A stretch of DNA of 64,000 bases from the NCBI GenBank assembly GCA_011009095.1, contig VTPC01008047.1:1-64000 (forward strand), written 5' to 3'. How positions within the stretch are numbered: position 1 is the stretch's first letter; every line of letters starts with the position of its first letter. Below are positions 44,036-56,370 of the stretch, piece after piece. This DNA is from Ignelater luminosus. Taxonomy: Eukaryota; Arthropoda; Insecta; Coleoptera; Elateridae. Position numbers and translations under genes: made by a program. The notes below the pieces were generated by a model, which worked only from the letters and a program-made list of their open reading frames with translations, made no database searches and was not told the origin of the DNA.

Positions 44036-45779
44036 TATAATCCAATCTAGTTAGTCTAACTTTGATGAAATCCGGACATCTACACCAAACATTTCCTCAG
44101 AGAATGGTATAATGGCTGATCGTGACCAATAGTACTACAATATGCTTGTAAGAATAGAGATTACAATAGTTGCTTAAACCGAGACGTATTTATTAGGTTT
44201 CTGACATGTCATATGTTGTATCTACGGGATTAATTTATAACTATTAGCTTTAAGAAGAAGAAAATATACACGATGCATCGAAGAGATTTTAAAAATTTTA
44301 AAACTCAATATTTTTACTTTGTTATTTATATCTAGTCTTATTTTCTTTGCATCATGCAAACTATAGTAAGTAACGTTTGAATCTTGAAATTAATATTCAA
44401 AAGCTCTTACAAGAGAACATTCCTTTGTTCAATCTAACTGCTAGTTAACTAACCAACTAATAAATACCGTAAGTCATTAGATTTAACGACGGTTTATACA
44501 TTAATAATTTGTAAACGCTTAAAAGTGTCGCAGATCAAAGTTTAAGTCTAATTAAAATAGGCCCTGGGTTGGATTAAGATATTATTGAGCTGGAGTAGGG
44601 TCTCTCTGACGGACAAAAGTGAGTTTAAGGTTTATATCCAAATTTGAAGCTCTTAATACTTGGTGTCTAGGGGTTCCAGTATTGCATATCCTTTGTCTCC
44701 ATTTTCATAATTTAGAGATAATACTTAATTGCAGGTTTGGGGGAATTTAATAGCAACAATAGATTGGAAATTTATTACTATTATCATTTTTTGATCACTT
44801 TTTTATCTTTGAAGTGTTCTTAGAGGTATCGTTTTTAAATATTTGTTGTGATTTTTATTTAATTCTAACTTTGGAATTTGTAATTGAAGTTACAAAAGAT
44901 GTGTTTTTTGACATTTTAAGTGTTGAAGAAAACTTGAAATTGAGATATACTCTTCGTGCTGTCACAGCAATTCCACCCTTATCCTGTTCCCGTCACTCTA
45001 CCAAAGCGGTACAGAGTGACAGCTAGTTAGTCACGGCGGTTGAGTTACCTCCCTCTGGACTCCAGGACGTATCCCGCATTTTACCCAGAATCCTAATACG
45101 TTATTGTACTCATTTGTAACTTTAGTAGTTTGTACGAAGTTTTAAAATTCATAAGTTATAAATACCAATTTGTTTATCTTCACATACGCGTTACTGCAAG
45201 TGATGAAAATAAAAACTTTTAAACTATAGGATGCTCCTTTGAAAATAATACGTCGTCGTGAAATATACTAATCCATTAAAGCTATCATTATTCTAGAATC
45301 TTTCTTGGTCCCATCTTCTATGATTTACACAGCCACAGGTGCGGGAAATGAGTCCGGGACTCCGGGTGCTGCTGCAGTATTGATATCCCAATATTTACGT
45401 CTCACACATTTCTCTGTCACTTTCTCTCTTTATATTAACTGTTGCAAAAAGCAGGAACGTATTATTTTGCTTTTTTTTCATAACTTTCTCCTTTTTATTT
45501 ATTTGTATACAAAATGGAAACAAAAACAGCTGCTACACTAGAATAAACATTTCTTGATAACTATAATGAATAAAATCTTGCGAAACTGACGCACAAGAAA
45601 ATCAGTAGAAAATAAGGTATTGTAGGGATTAAAGGAGAAATTTTACATATTGCTGTATATTTAGCTAAAGCTGGAAAAATATTTTATGGTGTATGTGCTT
45701 CTTCATGTTTCATGCACGATGTAGAAAAGTATTAATTGCAATAAAAACCACTAAGATTTTTATATACAGTAAATTACAA
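44036..45779. other. Intergenic, no recognised gene
   Basis: Mostly AT-rich. 44990-45080 is a small GC-richer block (agcggtacagagtgacagct) that may be a SINE piece, but no promoter boxes are clear. The frame at 45305-45541 has no supporting motif. Confidence 0.4.
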
Positions 45780-46115
45780 ACTTAATACTTCATACAAGTT
45801 AATTGTTCCTTATAAAAGTTCTTTTTTAAGATAAATTTCCTAAAAAATAGTTCAATGGGCTCATGTCTAGAAATTTAGTTGGTTATTCCACGGCCATTCC
45901 ACCTCTGTCTACACATACTGTGATGGATGCGTTATCTACATATTCTTTTATAATTCTTGAATTGTGAAGGGGACACCATCATATTGAAAAATAATTTCAT
46001 ACCGCAGCTGAGAATTTAAACCTTATAATAAAATTGGAAATTCATTCTGAAGAAAGTTCAAATAAAAATTTTCCCGAAAGCATTTATCAAAAAAGGCCTC
46101 CCCAAGCATTCAAGC
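45780..46115 (-). pseudogene. Mariner/IS630-type transposase relic, C-terminal part
   Basis: Minus-strand fragments in shifting frames: FYLNFLQNEFPILL, NSQLRYEIIFQYDGVPF (second catalytic D region), KEYVDNASITVCVDRGG, then KFLDMSPLNYFLGNL (the degenerate SPDLTPLDYFLWG box). No open frame remains. Confidence 0.6.
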
Positions 46116-46279
46116 ATTTAGTGACCTTTGATTTGCTACTTTCTGCATTCACTGAGAATTCTCAGAGACATAATAATTAAATCTTTCATGAGTCTATAGA
46201 GGAAACCTTTGTCTTTAATGCACTGTCAACAAAGATTTAATTGTCGTTGATCTTTTATATAAGAGAAACACGTGAAGCA

Positions 46280-46850
46280 CTATGAGTGCCAAATACGCGT
46301 TGCTCTATGAGGCTGTGTTCCTTTGTACCTACCGAAAAAATACGAAAACGTCGCAACTAGTAGCTGCTAAATACACGAGAAAGTCGAAATCATTAGTACA
46401 AAAGTGGGTGTAGCGATATAATGTGGCAAAAAATGTCGATGATCTACAGGAACGTGACTCTATAGGCAAAATGGACCAAAAAGTCAATAAGAAAATAGGT
46501 AAACTGCTTTTGCGGAATCCTGGCTTAAAACTGCCTCAAGGACCAGCAAAAGAGCAAAAGTGAAGCAAAAAGGTTTAGGTATATAGTACGAAACTATCCG
46601 AACTCATCTCTGTGATTATGAGCCGAAATGGAGCAAGACAGTGGAGAAACCTCTGTTAACTAAAAAACATTTGACGAAGCGACTCGCTTGGGCGCGCGAA
46701 AACGTCCATCGAGATTTTAGCAACGTAATTTTTACCAACGAATGTTCTATATGGGCATGTTACATTCTCACGCGAGCCTGGCCAACCTCGAAAGCATGCC
46801 TTGGAGATGCCAAGCAATTATCGACGCCGGTGGTGACTGTTTAATATATT
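46280..46850 (+). pseudogene. Tc1-like transposase relic
   Basis: MSAKYALLYEAVFLCTYRKN, TSQLVAAKYTRKSKSLVQKW (HTH, with a stop in place of V), NVDDLQERDSIGKMDQKVNK and KIGKLLLRNPGLKLPQ. After a frame change: YEPKWSKTVEKPLLTKKHLT, RLAWARENVHRDFSNVIFTN, ECSIWACYILTRAW. The FTDECSFW box (here FTNECSIW) has lost its catalytic D. The downstream half of the DDE domain is missing, replaced by the LINE relic that begins at 46870. Confidence 0.75.
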
Positions 46851-46869
46851 TTGAGCAATTGTGAGTTGT

Positions 46870-48920
46870 AGCACCTCATAAAAATAGCTATCAGCCTCCA
46901 GGCTGGTTTGTTGCAGCTTCTTACTTATCTCCTCTCTCTTCTTCCTATGATTTACTTCCACAGTATTCGTTGTTCTTCCATTCTTCTTTGCACTTCTTCG
47001 TTAGTTACTCTTTCTGTCTAGTTGATTTTCAATGCTTTTCTGTAACTTTACATCTCAAAACTTTCCAATTTATTTTTATCCGATTTTCCTATTCTTCATG
47101 TACCGTTGTTTCCATAAAATGCTGTTCTCGAGATATATCCTTGAATAAACCATTTTTTGTCTGTTTAGCGATACTGTTGGATACTATAAGACTTGTTTTG
47201 TCGTAAGATGCCCTCTTAGCTTGCCGAATTCAAGATATTATTTCTTTAGTACCACCTTTACGATCATCTTTTGATTTAATACTTCCCAGATACGGGAATT
47301 CGTCAACTTCTTTGATTGTTACTCATTCTTTGTTCATTTACCGCATACCATCACCCTTGTTTTGTTTACGTATATTTTAATATTTTAATTTTACTCTATT
47401 ATGTTGCCCATCTCCCTTACAGACAACTGTAATTCTTGTTTCGTATCTGCAAATAGAACTATGTCATCTGAGTATTTAAGTGCATCTATCTTGTCTCCAT
47501 GCTTTCATTTTGTTAGGTTAGAAGTGAAAATTTTGCATAAACGTTTAGTATCGATTAGTTTTATTTTCTTAAAAAGAAATCAACTTTTCTTCATATTTAC
47601 AGAGTTACAAAAAAGACAACAGCGTGAGGTTAAACTGCCATAAAATCATAACCTTAAAGCACATTAAGCGCCAATAAGATTTTACAAGCCGAGTTAATAC
47701 ATTAACAGCCCGGTTTACAATACTCAAACTGTCATTCTTCCACAGCTATATACGATCCAGAAACATCGTGAACGCTGTATAATTGATACGCCCGTTTCTC
47801 TGATGTTTCAGAATTCGTTATTAGACTTTATTTATATTGGTTTTGTATAACATGCGATTATTAAAATTTAAGTTCCCAGTAGACTATGAAATTTTTCCGT
47901 AGGACGTAGCTTAGACACAACGCATGCCAACACATAACCTATAAACTGATGATTTTCCCTTGTTTCTAATGCAAACTGCCAATTTGACAGGTAATTTTCC
48001 GGAAAAAGCTAAGACATGATTTTTTTTCATAGCCTTTTGGAAACTTAAATTTTAATAATCGTATGTTATAGATTTTGCACTATCTGCCTGTCTTTATATA
48101 TATGATTCCTATCTCTTTCAGTATCAAGATTTCTTTCCAGTCAACTCTGTCAATAGCTTTTAGTGCGTCTACGAAAGATATAAATATTATATTTATTGTT
48201 TTTTTATACTATTTTTTTTCTATTATAAGTCGGAAAGCTTCCCTTCTCCCCGTGTTCTTGCGAAAACCAAACTGGCTTTCTTCCTTTTTTTCTTGGAATA
48301 ATTTCGACTAAAATTCTAGATGTGTGCTATAAAAGGCTTATGGTTCTATGCTCTTCGCAGGTAGTTGCTGTCGTCGTTTTTGGGATAATTACCATCCGAT
48401 TTGTTGTAAGATCTTTTGGGATTATCTCTGTGTTATAAATCTTTTAGGAAGTTCATACATTAGGTCTAGTGTATCTTGACCCAACCTGTTTCTCATTTTG
48501 GCAGTTATGATCTTCTCAGAGTGCTTTATTGTTCAACAGTTCTTTATCGGTTTTGCGGAATTAACATGCTGTCTGAGGTTTCCACTTTTTCCTGCTCTAT
48601 CTAGCAATTATCTCGTTGTTGTTTAATAGCATTACTCCGTGTTTTTTCTAACACCATGAAAACCAGTTTCCTTCTGTGACAAATTGCTTAATCTCCTTGA
48701 ATGCTTTTTTATTTATTCCTTCTGTTATGTCGCCCAATCTGTTCGCAGTTTCTCCTGATAAACTGATCTTTTGCTATTCTTGTTTCTCTGTTTATTCAAT
48801 TACATAATCTCTCTGTACTTTTAGTTTCCTTTTTCTGTTGTCGCGTTTTTGCATTTCCTTTGTTTGTTTACCCTGTTTTCATGAAATCAAGACGACTTGA
48901 CTAAAGTTCTAATTCTTTAC
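46870..48920 (-). mobile_element. RTE-type LINE relic, reverse transcriptase region
   Basis: Minus-strand fragments, from high to low coordinates: ETANRLGDITEGINKKAFKE near 48690, SRYT/DLMYELP near 48460, ESQFGFRKNTGRREAF near 48240-48290, ISFVDALKAIDRVDWKEILI near 48130-48190, KYSDDIVLFADTKQELQLSV near 47420-47490 (catalytic DD box), INVNKTRVMVCGK near 47340, and YLESGKLRG-like sequence near 47210. The 3' tail runs to about 46870. Many stops are present. Long plus-strand frames here (46970-48311) are shadows of this element. Confidence 0.7.
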
Positions 48921-49058
48921 CGTAAATTTCAATGGGTATCATCAATAAAATAATAATGATGGTGGCGAGCGTAGCAAAAGTATTGAACTGTGAAGCGAAG
49001 AACTGTACAGACATGCCAGGTATTTTTGCATGTTAATGAGTGGGTGAATGATCAAGGT

Positions 49059-49520
49059 CCGTAAATAATAATATGCTGTAAAAGGTGGGTCTTCTTATAC
49101 ATTTCCCGTATTGAGAAAGTACAAAAATGGCATTAATATCGAAAAATATGCACCTTTAAAACGTATCTAAAATCATATTCAAAATTACCGGCACAGCAAA
49201 TCTATTTTTAAGAATTTCTTACCCTGCGTTCGGTAAGGACCTCTGGTAGCTGTTTTTGCTCGAAATCGTTTCTTGTTCTTGTCGCTCAAATCTGAATTTT
49301 TATGCGAGTGACAAGAACAAAAAACAATCTCTAGTAAAAATAGCTGTCAGATGTACGTTACCGAACGCAGGGTTAGTTTCCAACATAAATTATTATAAAG
49401 TAATGAAAATATCATTGATTACGCCAACCTAACCCTAATTTCTTTAAATGACAAATGGCTGCTAATTATTGCTAATAGGATGACCCACCTTTCATAGCAC
49501 ACTATTGTTATCTACGGATT
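49059..49520. mobile_element. Inverted-repeat element with a nested hairpin
   Basis: Outer arms: left tccgtaaataataatatgct, gtaaaaggtgggtc; right gacccacctttcatagcaca, ctattgttatctacgga, the inverse. The interior holds a complete smaller element (49222-49372). Confidence 0.6.
49222..49372. mobile_element. 151-bp hairpin MITE, TTA target
   Basis: Ends ccctgcgttcggtaa and ttaccgaacgcaggg are a perfect 15-bp inverted repeat, and the inversion continues inward (tagctgtttttgct/agtaaaaatagct; cttgttcttgtcgct/gcgagtgacaagaac). TTA on both sides suggests a 3-bp target duplication. Confidence 0.8.
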
Positions 49521-50329
49521 TTGTTTTCGACATTAGCAAGTGGGTTTCTGGCAAAATATTTAAAAAGATGAATTATGAGGAATTTGTTTTTCGCGGCATA
49601 GCTGATTAGCGTGAAATATTATTAAAAGAGAGTCTTTCTTTCAAGCATTTACATGAAAGTTGGTAGTGTTTAAATCAATGGATTAAGGAAAAAAATCTTT
49701 AGGAAAATTAGCCAAAAAATATAACATGCCATTTAAGAAGAATAGTCGATTATTGTCTAATATGTATTTGAGTAGTTTTGGAGTGATTTTGTGGTCTTTT
49801 TGATTGACTAATATATGACAATAAATAGCAAAGCTATACCTTGTCTCATTTTTTATGATTCAGCTTGTATACCTGTCTAAACCTATATTATTGTTATTGA
49901 AGGTTTACAAGTAGTTGGGTGCAATTACTATGTCTTTTGTATTAAGATTATTGTGAGGATTTATTATGATCTTTCTACATGATTCAATTGCTAGGTTAGA
50001 TCTTATATGGTGACTATCACGTTTATCTCTAATAAAATGCAATACAGGTTTACACTGCACGTTTTATACTGAAATCCTGTTATAAAAACTATATTTTTCT
50101 TGTAAACATTTCTTTATTAGTAAACTAATGCAAATTTTTTACACGAGCGGTCAATATTACGGTTTGCAGAGTCGTGCAACCCCAGCATCATATCACAAAT
50201 TCACTTATCGGCTTAATACTTAAACTTGCACTAATAAGCTGAATAATATAAGACTTGGTTTGCAAGATGTGTGCAAACCAAATAGTTACATTACATGACT
50301 GCGCGTTGGTGAGTAATTCTTATTTCAAC
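49521..50329. other. Intergenic, nothing recognised
   Basis: AT-rich, no supported feature. Confidence 0.45.
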
Positions 50330-50680
50330 TGTGTCGCATAAAGGAACGTATCTTGAGGATGTCTCGTGCGTCTCTCGCAATATCGATACCTGGTTTTAGT
50401 CCAGAGGGTGCCTTATCCAAAACTGTCGCAATGCGTACTGAACTCAAAAGGCATTTCAGCTGAGCGGGCTCATGCTGTGTGGACGGAGTTTCTGTGATTT
50501 TGCTCCATTACGACCTTAAAGTGATGACAAGCTTGCCTTGTAATCACAATTAACAAAGAGCAGTCTTGCTACGCATCTTTACAAAGTCGATACGTACCTT
50601 AAGACGTTTATGGTTTGAAGGTCAAGTGCAAACCGACCGTTAGCTTTGTAATGATACAGCAAATTGCTGCAATTTCTACA
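50330..50680 (-). repeat. Dispersed repeat, copy 2 (family shared with 13310-13690)
   Basis: Colinear with copy 1: tcgatacctggttttagtcc, aaactgtcgcaatgcg, gctcatgctgtgtgga, aagcttgccttgtaatcaca, acgtttatggtttgaaggtc. This copy keeps a longer minus-strand open frame (VLDKAPSGLKPGIDIARD, ILKIRSFMRHS), which suggests it comes from a coding element. The next 440 bases (50690-51123) also keep a minus-strand frame (LRTDVHGLVLRGIYDILHML) and may belong to the same unknown element. Confidence 0.5.
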
Positions 50681-51375
50681 TTTTTTCTTTAAAACTTGCA
50701 ATAATTAGCTTATAACCTCTTACATAATGTAACGTCACTTTATTGACTTATTAGTAGTACTGAATAAAGTCGAAATTCATGATGGATATTCCAGGTCTAG
50801 TCCCTCTTTTATGTATGCCCAGATTAAGCGTTGGATTATCTCCATTTTGCTATAACAGACTTTTTTTTACAAAAAGTTTGCTTCTTACGAAATTCTATCA
50901 TTTCTTTCGTGTGAGTCATTCTAGTCATTCGGCATCCGTATACCAAAGAAAATGTTCTATTACAGAGAATCTTTTAGTTCAACTTTCCTTAGGAAATGAG
51001 ATATTGATTTTCCCAGTTTGGTTGATCTCGTATGGTGTGTCTCTAGCATGTGCAATATATCGTAAATACCACGCAAGACTAGTCCGTGTACATCAGTTCG
51101 TAAGACATGTGCTTTGCTTCTAGAAAAGATTTACCATGAGCAGGATACGGTCTCATTTCCAGCTTGATAATTATGTTACCAGATTTGAAGTTTCCTAACC
51201 TAGAAACTTTTAATAAATTCATCACATTATGTGATTCCAAAGTAAAAGAAGTTCAAGAGTAGTTCATAAATGAGATTTGCTACTGGTTATATTAAATGAT
51301 ATCGTACCAGATTTGTAGTTAACTGTTGGCAATAGGTATATGATGTATGCGAGTAACAGAAAGAATGGGTTCGAT

Positions 51376-51778
51376 TTTCGTATACAGGCATATCGCGGTG
51401 GGGGGTCCGGGGGTGTCAATCGATCGGGATTGACAAGAGGATCACGATGGTACCGGTTCCAGGTGACAAAAATGATACTGATTTTACACGAAGTTTTTTT
51501 TATGGGAAATCACCTAACTTAATCTAACCTAACCTAACCTAACACGAAATGATGACCACAGACACGCATGTTAATCCGGGTGGAATTTCAAAAGCGCCGG
51601 TTTTGTAATGTTACTTCTATTTAAAGTTAATGGATGGGACCGGCGTTTTAGAAAAATTGTCACAACTTTTGAACAGTTTATTTTCGTCACCTGAAACCGA
51701 TACCATCGTGATTCTCTCGTTAAACCCTATTGGTTAATACCCTCAATGACTCTATATTTGATATGCCTGTATATGAAA
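51376..51778. mobile_element. Foldback element with a TTAGG/CCTAA array in its loop, copy 2
   Basis: Ends tttcgtatacaggcatatc and gatatgcctgtatatgaaa match at 18 of 19 positions when inverted. The arms continue with gaggatcacgatggtaccgg, ttccaggtgac and the inverse gtcacctgaaaccgatacca, tcgtgattctctcg. The loop contains taatctaacctaacctaacc taac (51515-51542). Shared words with 20327-20868: cggcgttttagaaaaattgt and cacaacttttgaac. Confidence 0.75.
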
Positions 51779-54700
51779 GTCTAGCCAAAGGAATGATATT
51801 GAGGTCGTGTATTATTACTCTTTAAAAACGGGGAAAATAAACTTGCTATTCAACTCTGATATTATCATAGTACTTCCAGTAAAAAAAGGTCATATTAGAT
51901 CAGTCTCAGAAAGTGAAAAAAGTAAATTCTATCTTTTTCAAAAAGGTATGTGCAATACTGTTCTGGGTGATCTTACTGAGAAATGTACCGCTCATTCAAA
52001 TTTAAAGGTCTTCCTAAAATCGACAAAACTGATGTTTTCCTTTTTGATATTGTCAATGTCATAGGTCCTACTACGTACACTTTGGCCATATACCTTGTAA
52101 TATTCTAAAGATCTCTTCTTGTATTTAGGAACTCCAAGATGGAGGCTTTAGTATGTGGTAGTTGGCTTCGAAGTGCTTTTCACTTGCCCTTGTTTTGGAT
52201 TCAATCAGATGCTATTGGACAATTCTTGATTCAGGTTGGAAAGTCGATCGATGTGGATGTTTTGGTAAAAAAAAAATATTTGAAAATCTGCTTGTTATTG
52301 GTATGTGTAATCCTAGATTATAAATAAATATATCTAGCTGACTTTCCAGAGCAAAAGTAATGTAAACGAACAATAAACAAAAAATCTATAGTACCGTCCA
52401 ATCAAATATAAAACATTCCATCCTTATCGGCAATTAACTGTTCTACATTTATAACCTAAAATTTATTTGTTTACGATTTATACCAACCCAAGCCTTAATT
52501 ACATGGTCTACTCGATTTTCTTTTTTATTTACAACTTACAGTTTATTTGATGTCTGCTTTGTACACGCAAATTGATATTTCTTCTTCTTCTACAAACTTA
52601 ATAACTAATTCTCATCTCATTTCTTGATATGAGATTTTAATTAATGGAGTCAGGAATCAATTTTTAAAAAGGGCCAGTATTCAGACAATAAAACTGCAAA
52701 TGTGACAACTATTTTGGAACAGAGGAATATATTCTTAATTGATAGATCTGTAATTCTATCCTAATCAGCTTTATTGCGTGTTATCTACAGCATTTTAAGA
52801 AATAGATAAAAATAAATTTGATACTACGGTCCTGCACTATCAATATTGGCCCCTTTATGATTTAGTAGCGCCCTGTGAAAAGTGAATTGTTGCCGGTTGC
52901 TCCCAAATGAACACATCCATATTTTTACACATATGTTGGTGGCAGAAATGCTTTGTGTTAATATGTCCTTTTATACTAAATGTTCCTGACGTATTTTATA
53001 CAGTGAAAAGTATTTTCTATTGTTTAAAAAGAATAATTGAGAGCACCTTGAATGCTGTGGCCGTTTTTAAATGAACTTTTGACCCTTTAATTTGGCATTC
53101 GCAAAGTCGAACGGAACTAATCGTTTACAACAAATTAGCAATTAAGGAAGTAAAGAGGGCAACATGTGAAGAGTATTGCTTTTCGGTCGACTTCTGTCGT
53201 ACGCAGAAATTAGTTTAAAAATCATTAATCTTATTCAGTTTCTTCTACGTCTTCAATTCCATTCTAACAATGATTACCACAAAGAATTTGAGAAAGGGGG
53301 AAAACGCAATATTTCACAAATCGTTGTGAGAAAAGTGACGGGCGCATTCAGATTGATGTATTTTAAAGCAAGCTTTGAAAGACTGAAAAGCTTCGCGCGG
53401 ATTCTCGAATTTTTCTTTTTTCTTTTTTTTTGAATGTGCCAAATCTCAATATAAAAGGATTGCTGAACCTTATTTTATTTGACAACAAAAATAAAATGGC
53501 AAAAGTCGAAAATAATTAAATTTCTATGAATAAGAAAAGAAATTCAATTTCGTTTTCAGTATTTTTTTATTGCCAGGGGTAATCCTGTTAAACCGAGCCA
53601 CAATTATGAGGTTTATCCGCATACAAGTAACGCGGGAAGCATTTCTCAAAAAGAATTTTTGGTTTACCAGTTTAAAAAATGCATTGCATCAATAAGAAAG
53701 TTTAGTCCGCTCACGTCCTAAACGCATGCATGTTCTTACAGAAGCCAGATTTGATGTTTTACCCAAACTGAATCCAAATACCACCGATATCGAGGGCTTT
53801 AGCTGTCAATATGTATGAATGCCTACGCGAGCAGAATTGAAAAACTTTCAATGCCGACCATTTCAACCGTTATGTTTATTTTATAAACACCGCATGTGCC
53901 CAAGCACAGTTTTCGTTTTTCTTTACGATTCTTATTTAAAACAGGCCAAATCCAAACTAAACATTTGTAAAAAAATAACAACTTTATTAGAATTTTTTAT
54001 ATATAAAATGTTTCTGCAAACTTGATATTCCGAAATATAAAAATTTTCTGTTCGAAAATGTTTTAAAGCGATTCTAAACGCAAGATCAAGAAAGCGTTTG
54101 AAAATTATCATTTATCTTCCGAACCACATTTAACTGCATTTTGTCTTACTCTTGCTGACCTGATCACATTTTAAATTTTGTAATTACCGATTTCTGATTT
54201 TAATTTTCATTCTCATTCTAAATGCAACAGGTATCGTTAATTGCGTGTCGTATAAGTAGTGATGAAATAAATATCGCGTCAAGTTAACTGTAAATAAAAA
54301 TTATAGTCGTTTTACGCAATGTACTATCGCATGTTACTTTTAGTCTTTGCTTTTAGATATTTCTTTCTCTATTTCTGTTTTTTCTTTAGTTACGCTCTAG
54401 CGTTTATTTTTTCCACTATTTGTTTTAAAGTAAATTAGGGTGCCCAAAGATTGTCAAGCAATATATCAGAGAGGAATTGTCGATATCTGTACAGCAAATT
54501 CACCTAAACAGTTTACTTTGCCTTAAAGCAGACCCTTCTGCAAGAACCTGATACATTAATAGGAGTACCAACAATAAATAGGATCTAGCCTCAAGGAATA
54601 AAATCAACTGAACTTATAATAATAACGATAAAGATAATCATCACGTGTATGTGGTGATGAAAAACCCATACCAGAAGTATCACCACCAACTAAGTAAAGT

Positions 54701-55569
54701 ACAACGCTTGTTTGCTTACAATTAGATATATCGTAAACAGTTAACGATACTCACAGCTGCTATAGAAACATTCTTAGATCTAGCTTTCATCAATTTGGCT
54801 GTGAAAGTGGGTATGCTGAATAAAGCGAACAAAAATTAAATTGGAAAAGGAACTTTTGAAATTGCCATTTTGACCTAGGAAAAACAAGACAGTAAGGAAA
54901 ATAAAAAATACAGTTTTCTAAAGAGCACCCTTTTGTATCTTTTGTAGCAAACATTTTAGAAAAGAATTAGCGGCCTGGGTTTATGTAACACCCTGTATAA
55001 AGACCCAATAAAATGTAATAAAAATTGACAAAGTGCAACATCGAATTGAAAGTTTACATACCCGAAGCAGCTAAAATAGTTTTTTAGAAATGAGGAAAGA
55101 AAGTAGTGCTTGTCATCGTACGGGATGATTCAACCTCGAAAGAACAAGTTGAGCAGATCTTTTCAGGAACCGCCAGCAAACAAATAGTAAATATCGTATT
55201 GTTTGGTACTAGAATACTGTGGCAGTTGTGACAGGAACTTCAATGAATTTTTACAATTTGCTAAAATCTCATGTACTATATTGCTGAACATCGTGGCTTT
55301 TCTTGAAAGCCTCGATGACTGAGCTAAAAAACCTGTTGCTAAGAAATTTTATCAGTGTCATGGACGACTTTAGGGCATTTACCGCCCGGGTGTAAAACTT
55401 GATTTGCCGCCCTCCCCTTTGCAAGAAATATTAACTTTATAAAGTACATTGCAGTACGTTCCATTCTTAACGTATTCATGGGGTATCTCGATTACTATTA
55501 GAGACAGGGCTTGCATTGTACCTTCTTAATTATTAAGGTTTTTAATAAAAACAAAATCTGATGATCTTC
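51779..55569. other. Intergenic, no recognised gene
   Basis: 3.8 kb of AT-rich sequence. Small frames (for example 51807-52064, 53176-53433, 53819-54025) have no recognisable motif, splice context or repeat. A lone caccctgtata near 54989 looks like one end of a transposon. Confidence 0.4.
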
Positions 55570-56370
55570 TATTGTTTGCTAATCACAAATCCGATATTAG
55601 TTTTCCGGAAAAACCATCCTATCCGTGAAAAATTGGAAAATTTTGCCATTTTCTTCATTTTTCTCATATTTAACTGCTCTTAGGTGGCAGTTCATCTCGC
55701 TTTCGATGTAGTCGACATGTTTGGAATCAGTTTTTACTGTTGCAGTAAAAATTGCGAAAAACCCGTGAATAATCATTGGAAAATTTTTTAAAAAAACGTG
55801 TTTTATGTCGATTTCGGGATAATAGGATGCTGCCACTTCGAAAATAACGACAACATCTAGAAAAAAACTTCTTTTTAAACTTTCCAATTTTCCACGACCA
55901 AGTTGGCTTTTCCGGAAAACTAATATCGGATTCGTGATCAGCGACCCAAAAAAATTATCTAAAATCCATTCTCGAGCTGAAATACCAAAATCTTTTCTAA
56001 AATTGGGCAAAAGTTTCCGATTTTCCACGCCCAGAATAGTTTTTCTGAAAAACTAATATCGGATTCGTGATTAGCGACCAAAAAGCCCCCAGGACCCACT
56101 TCCGAGTTAAAATTCAAAAAACCTCCTAGAAGCCATATTTTAGCTAAACTTCACATATTTTTACAAATAAAAAAAAATCTCCAAGAAGGGGATGGTTAAA
56201 GTGGTTGATTTCGCCATTTGGGGCAGAAGGGGGGACGGGGGAAGGTCTCAATAGTCACGAATGACCTTGGGGTCATATAGAACTCATTACAAAAAAGAGT
56301 TTTTAAATTCGTGCTTAGTGCTTTTGTGTTATTCTCCCAGCTCATTGACTGGACTAAATATGCTTATAGA
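55570..56370. repeat. Palindromic plus tandem repeat, copy 2 of the 31800 family
   Basis: The left arm at 55580-55650 (atcacaaatccgatattagt, tttccggaaaa, ccgtgaaaaattgg) is inverted relative to 55875-55950 (ccaattttccacgacc, ttttccggaaaactaatatc, ggattcgtgatcagcgac). The unit starting ttttccggaaaactaat repeats again near 56040, about 130 bases on, with a third partial unit near 56115. The tail (56180-56360) is colinear with 31950-32120. Minus-strand frame 55597-56028 is repeat-derived and not a gene. Confidence 0.7.

Noticed and set aside
46970-48311. Series of plus-strand open frames of 60-80 codons
   Set aside because: They are antisense to the RTE-type LINE relic, whose RT motifs read on the minus strand.
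55597-56028. 143-codon minus-strand frame
   Set aside because: It spans both arms of the palindromic repeat, and the composition matches the repeat copy at 31800.
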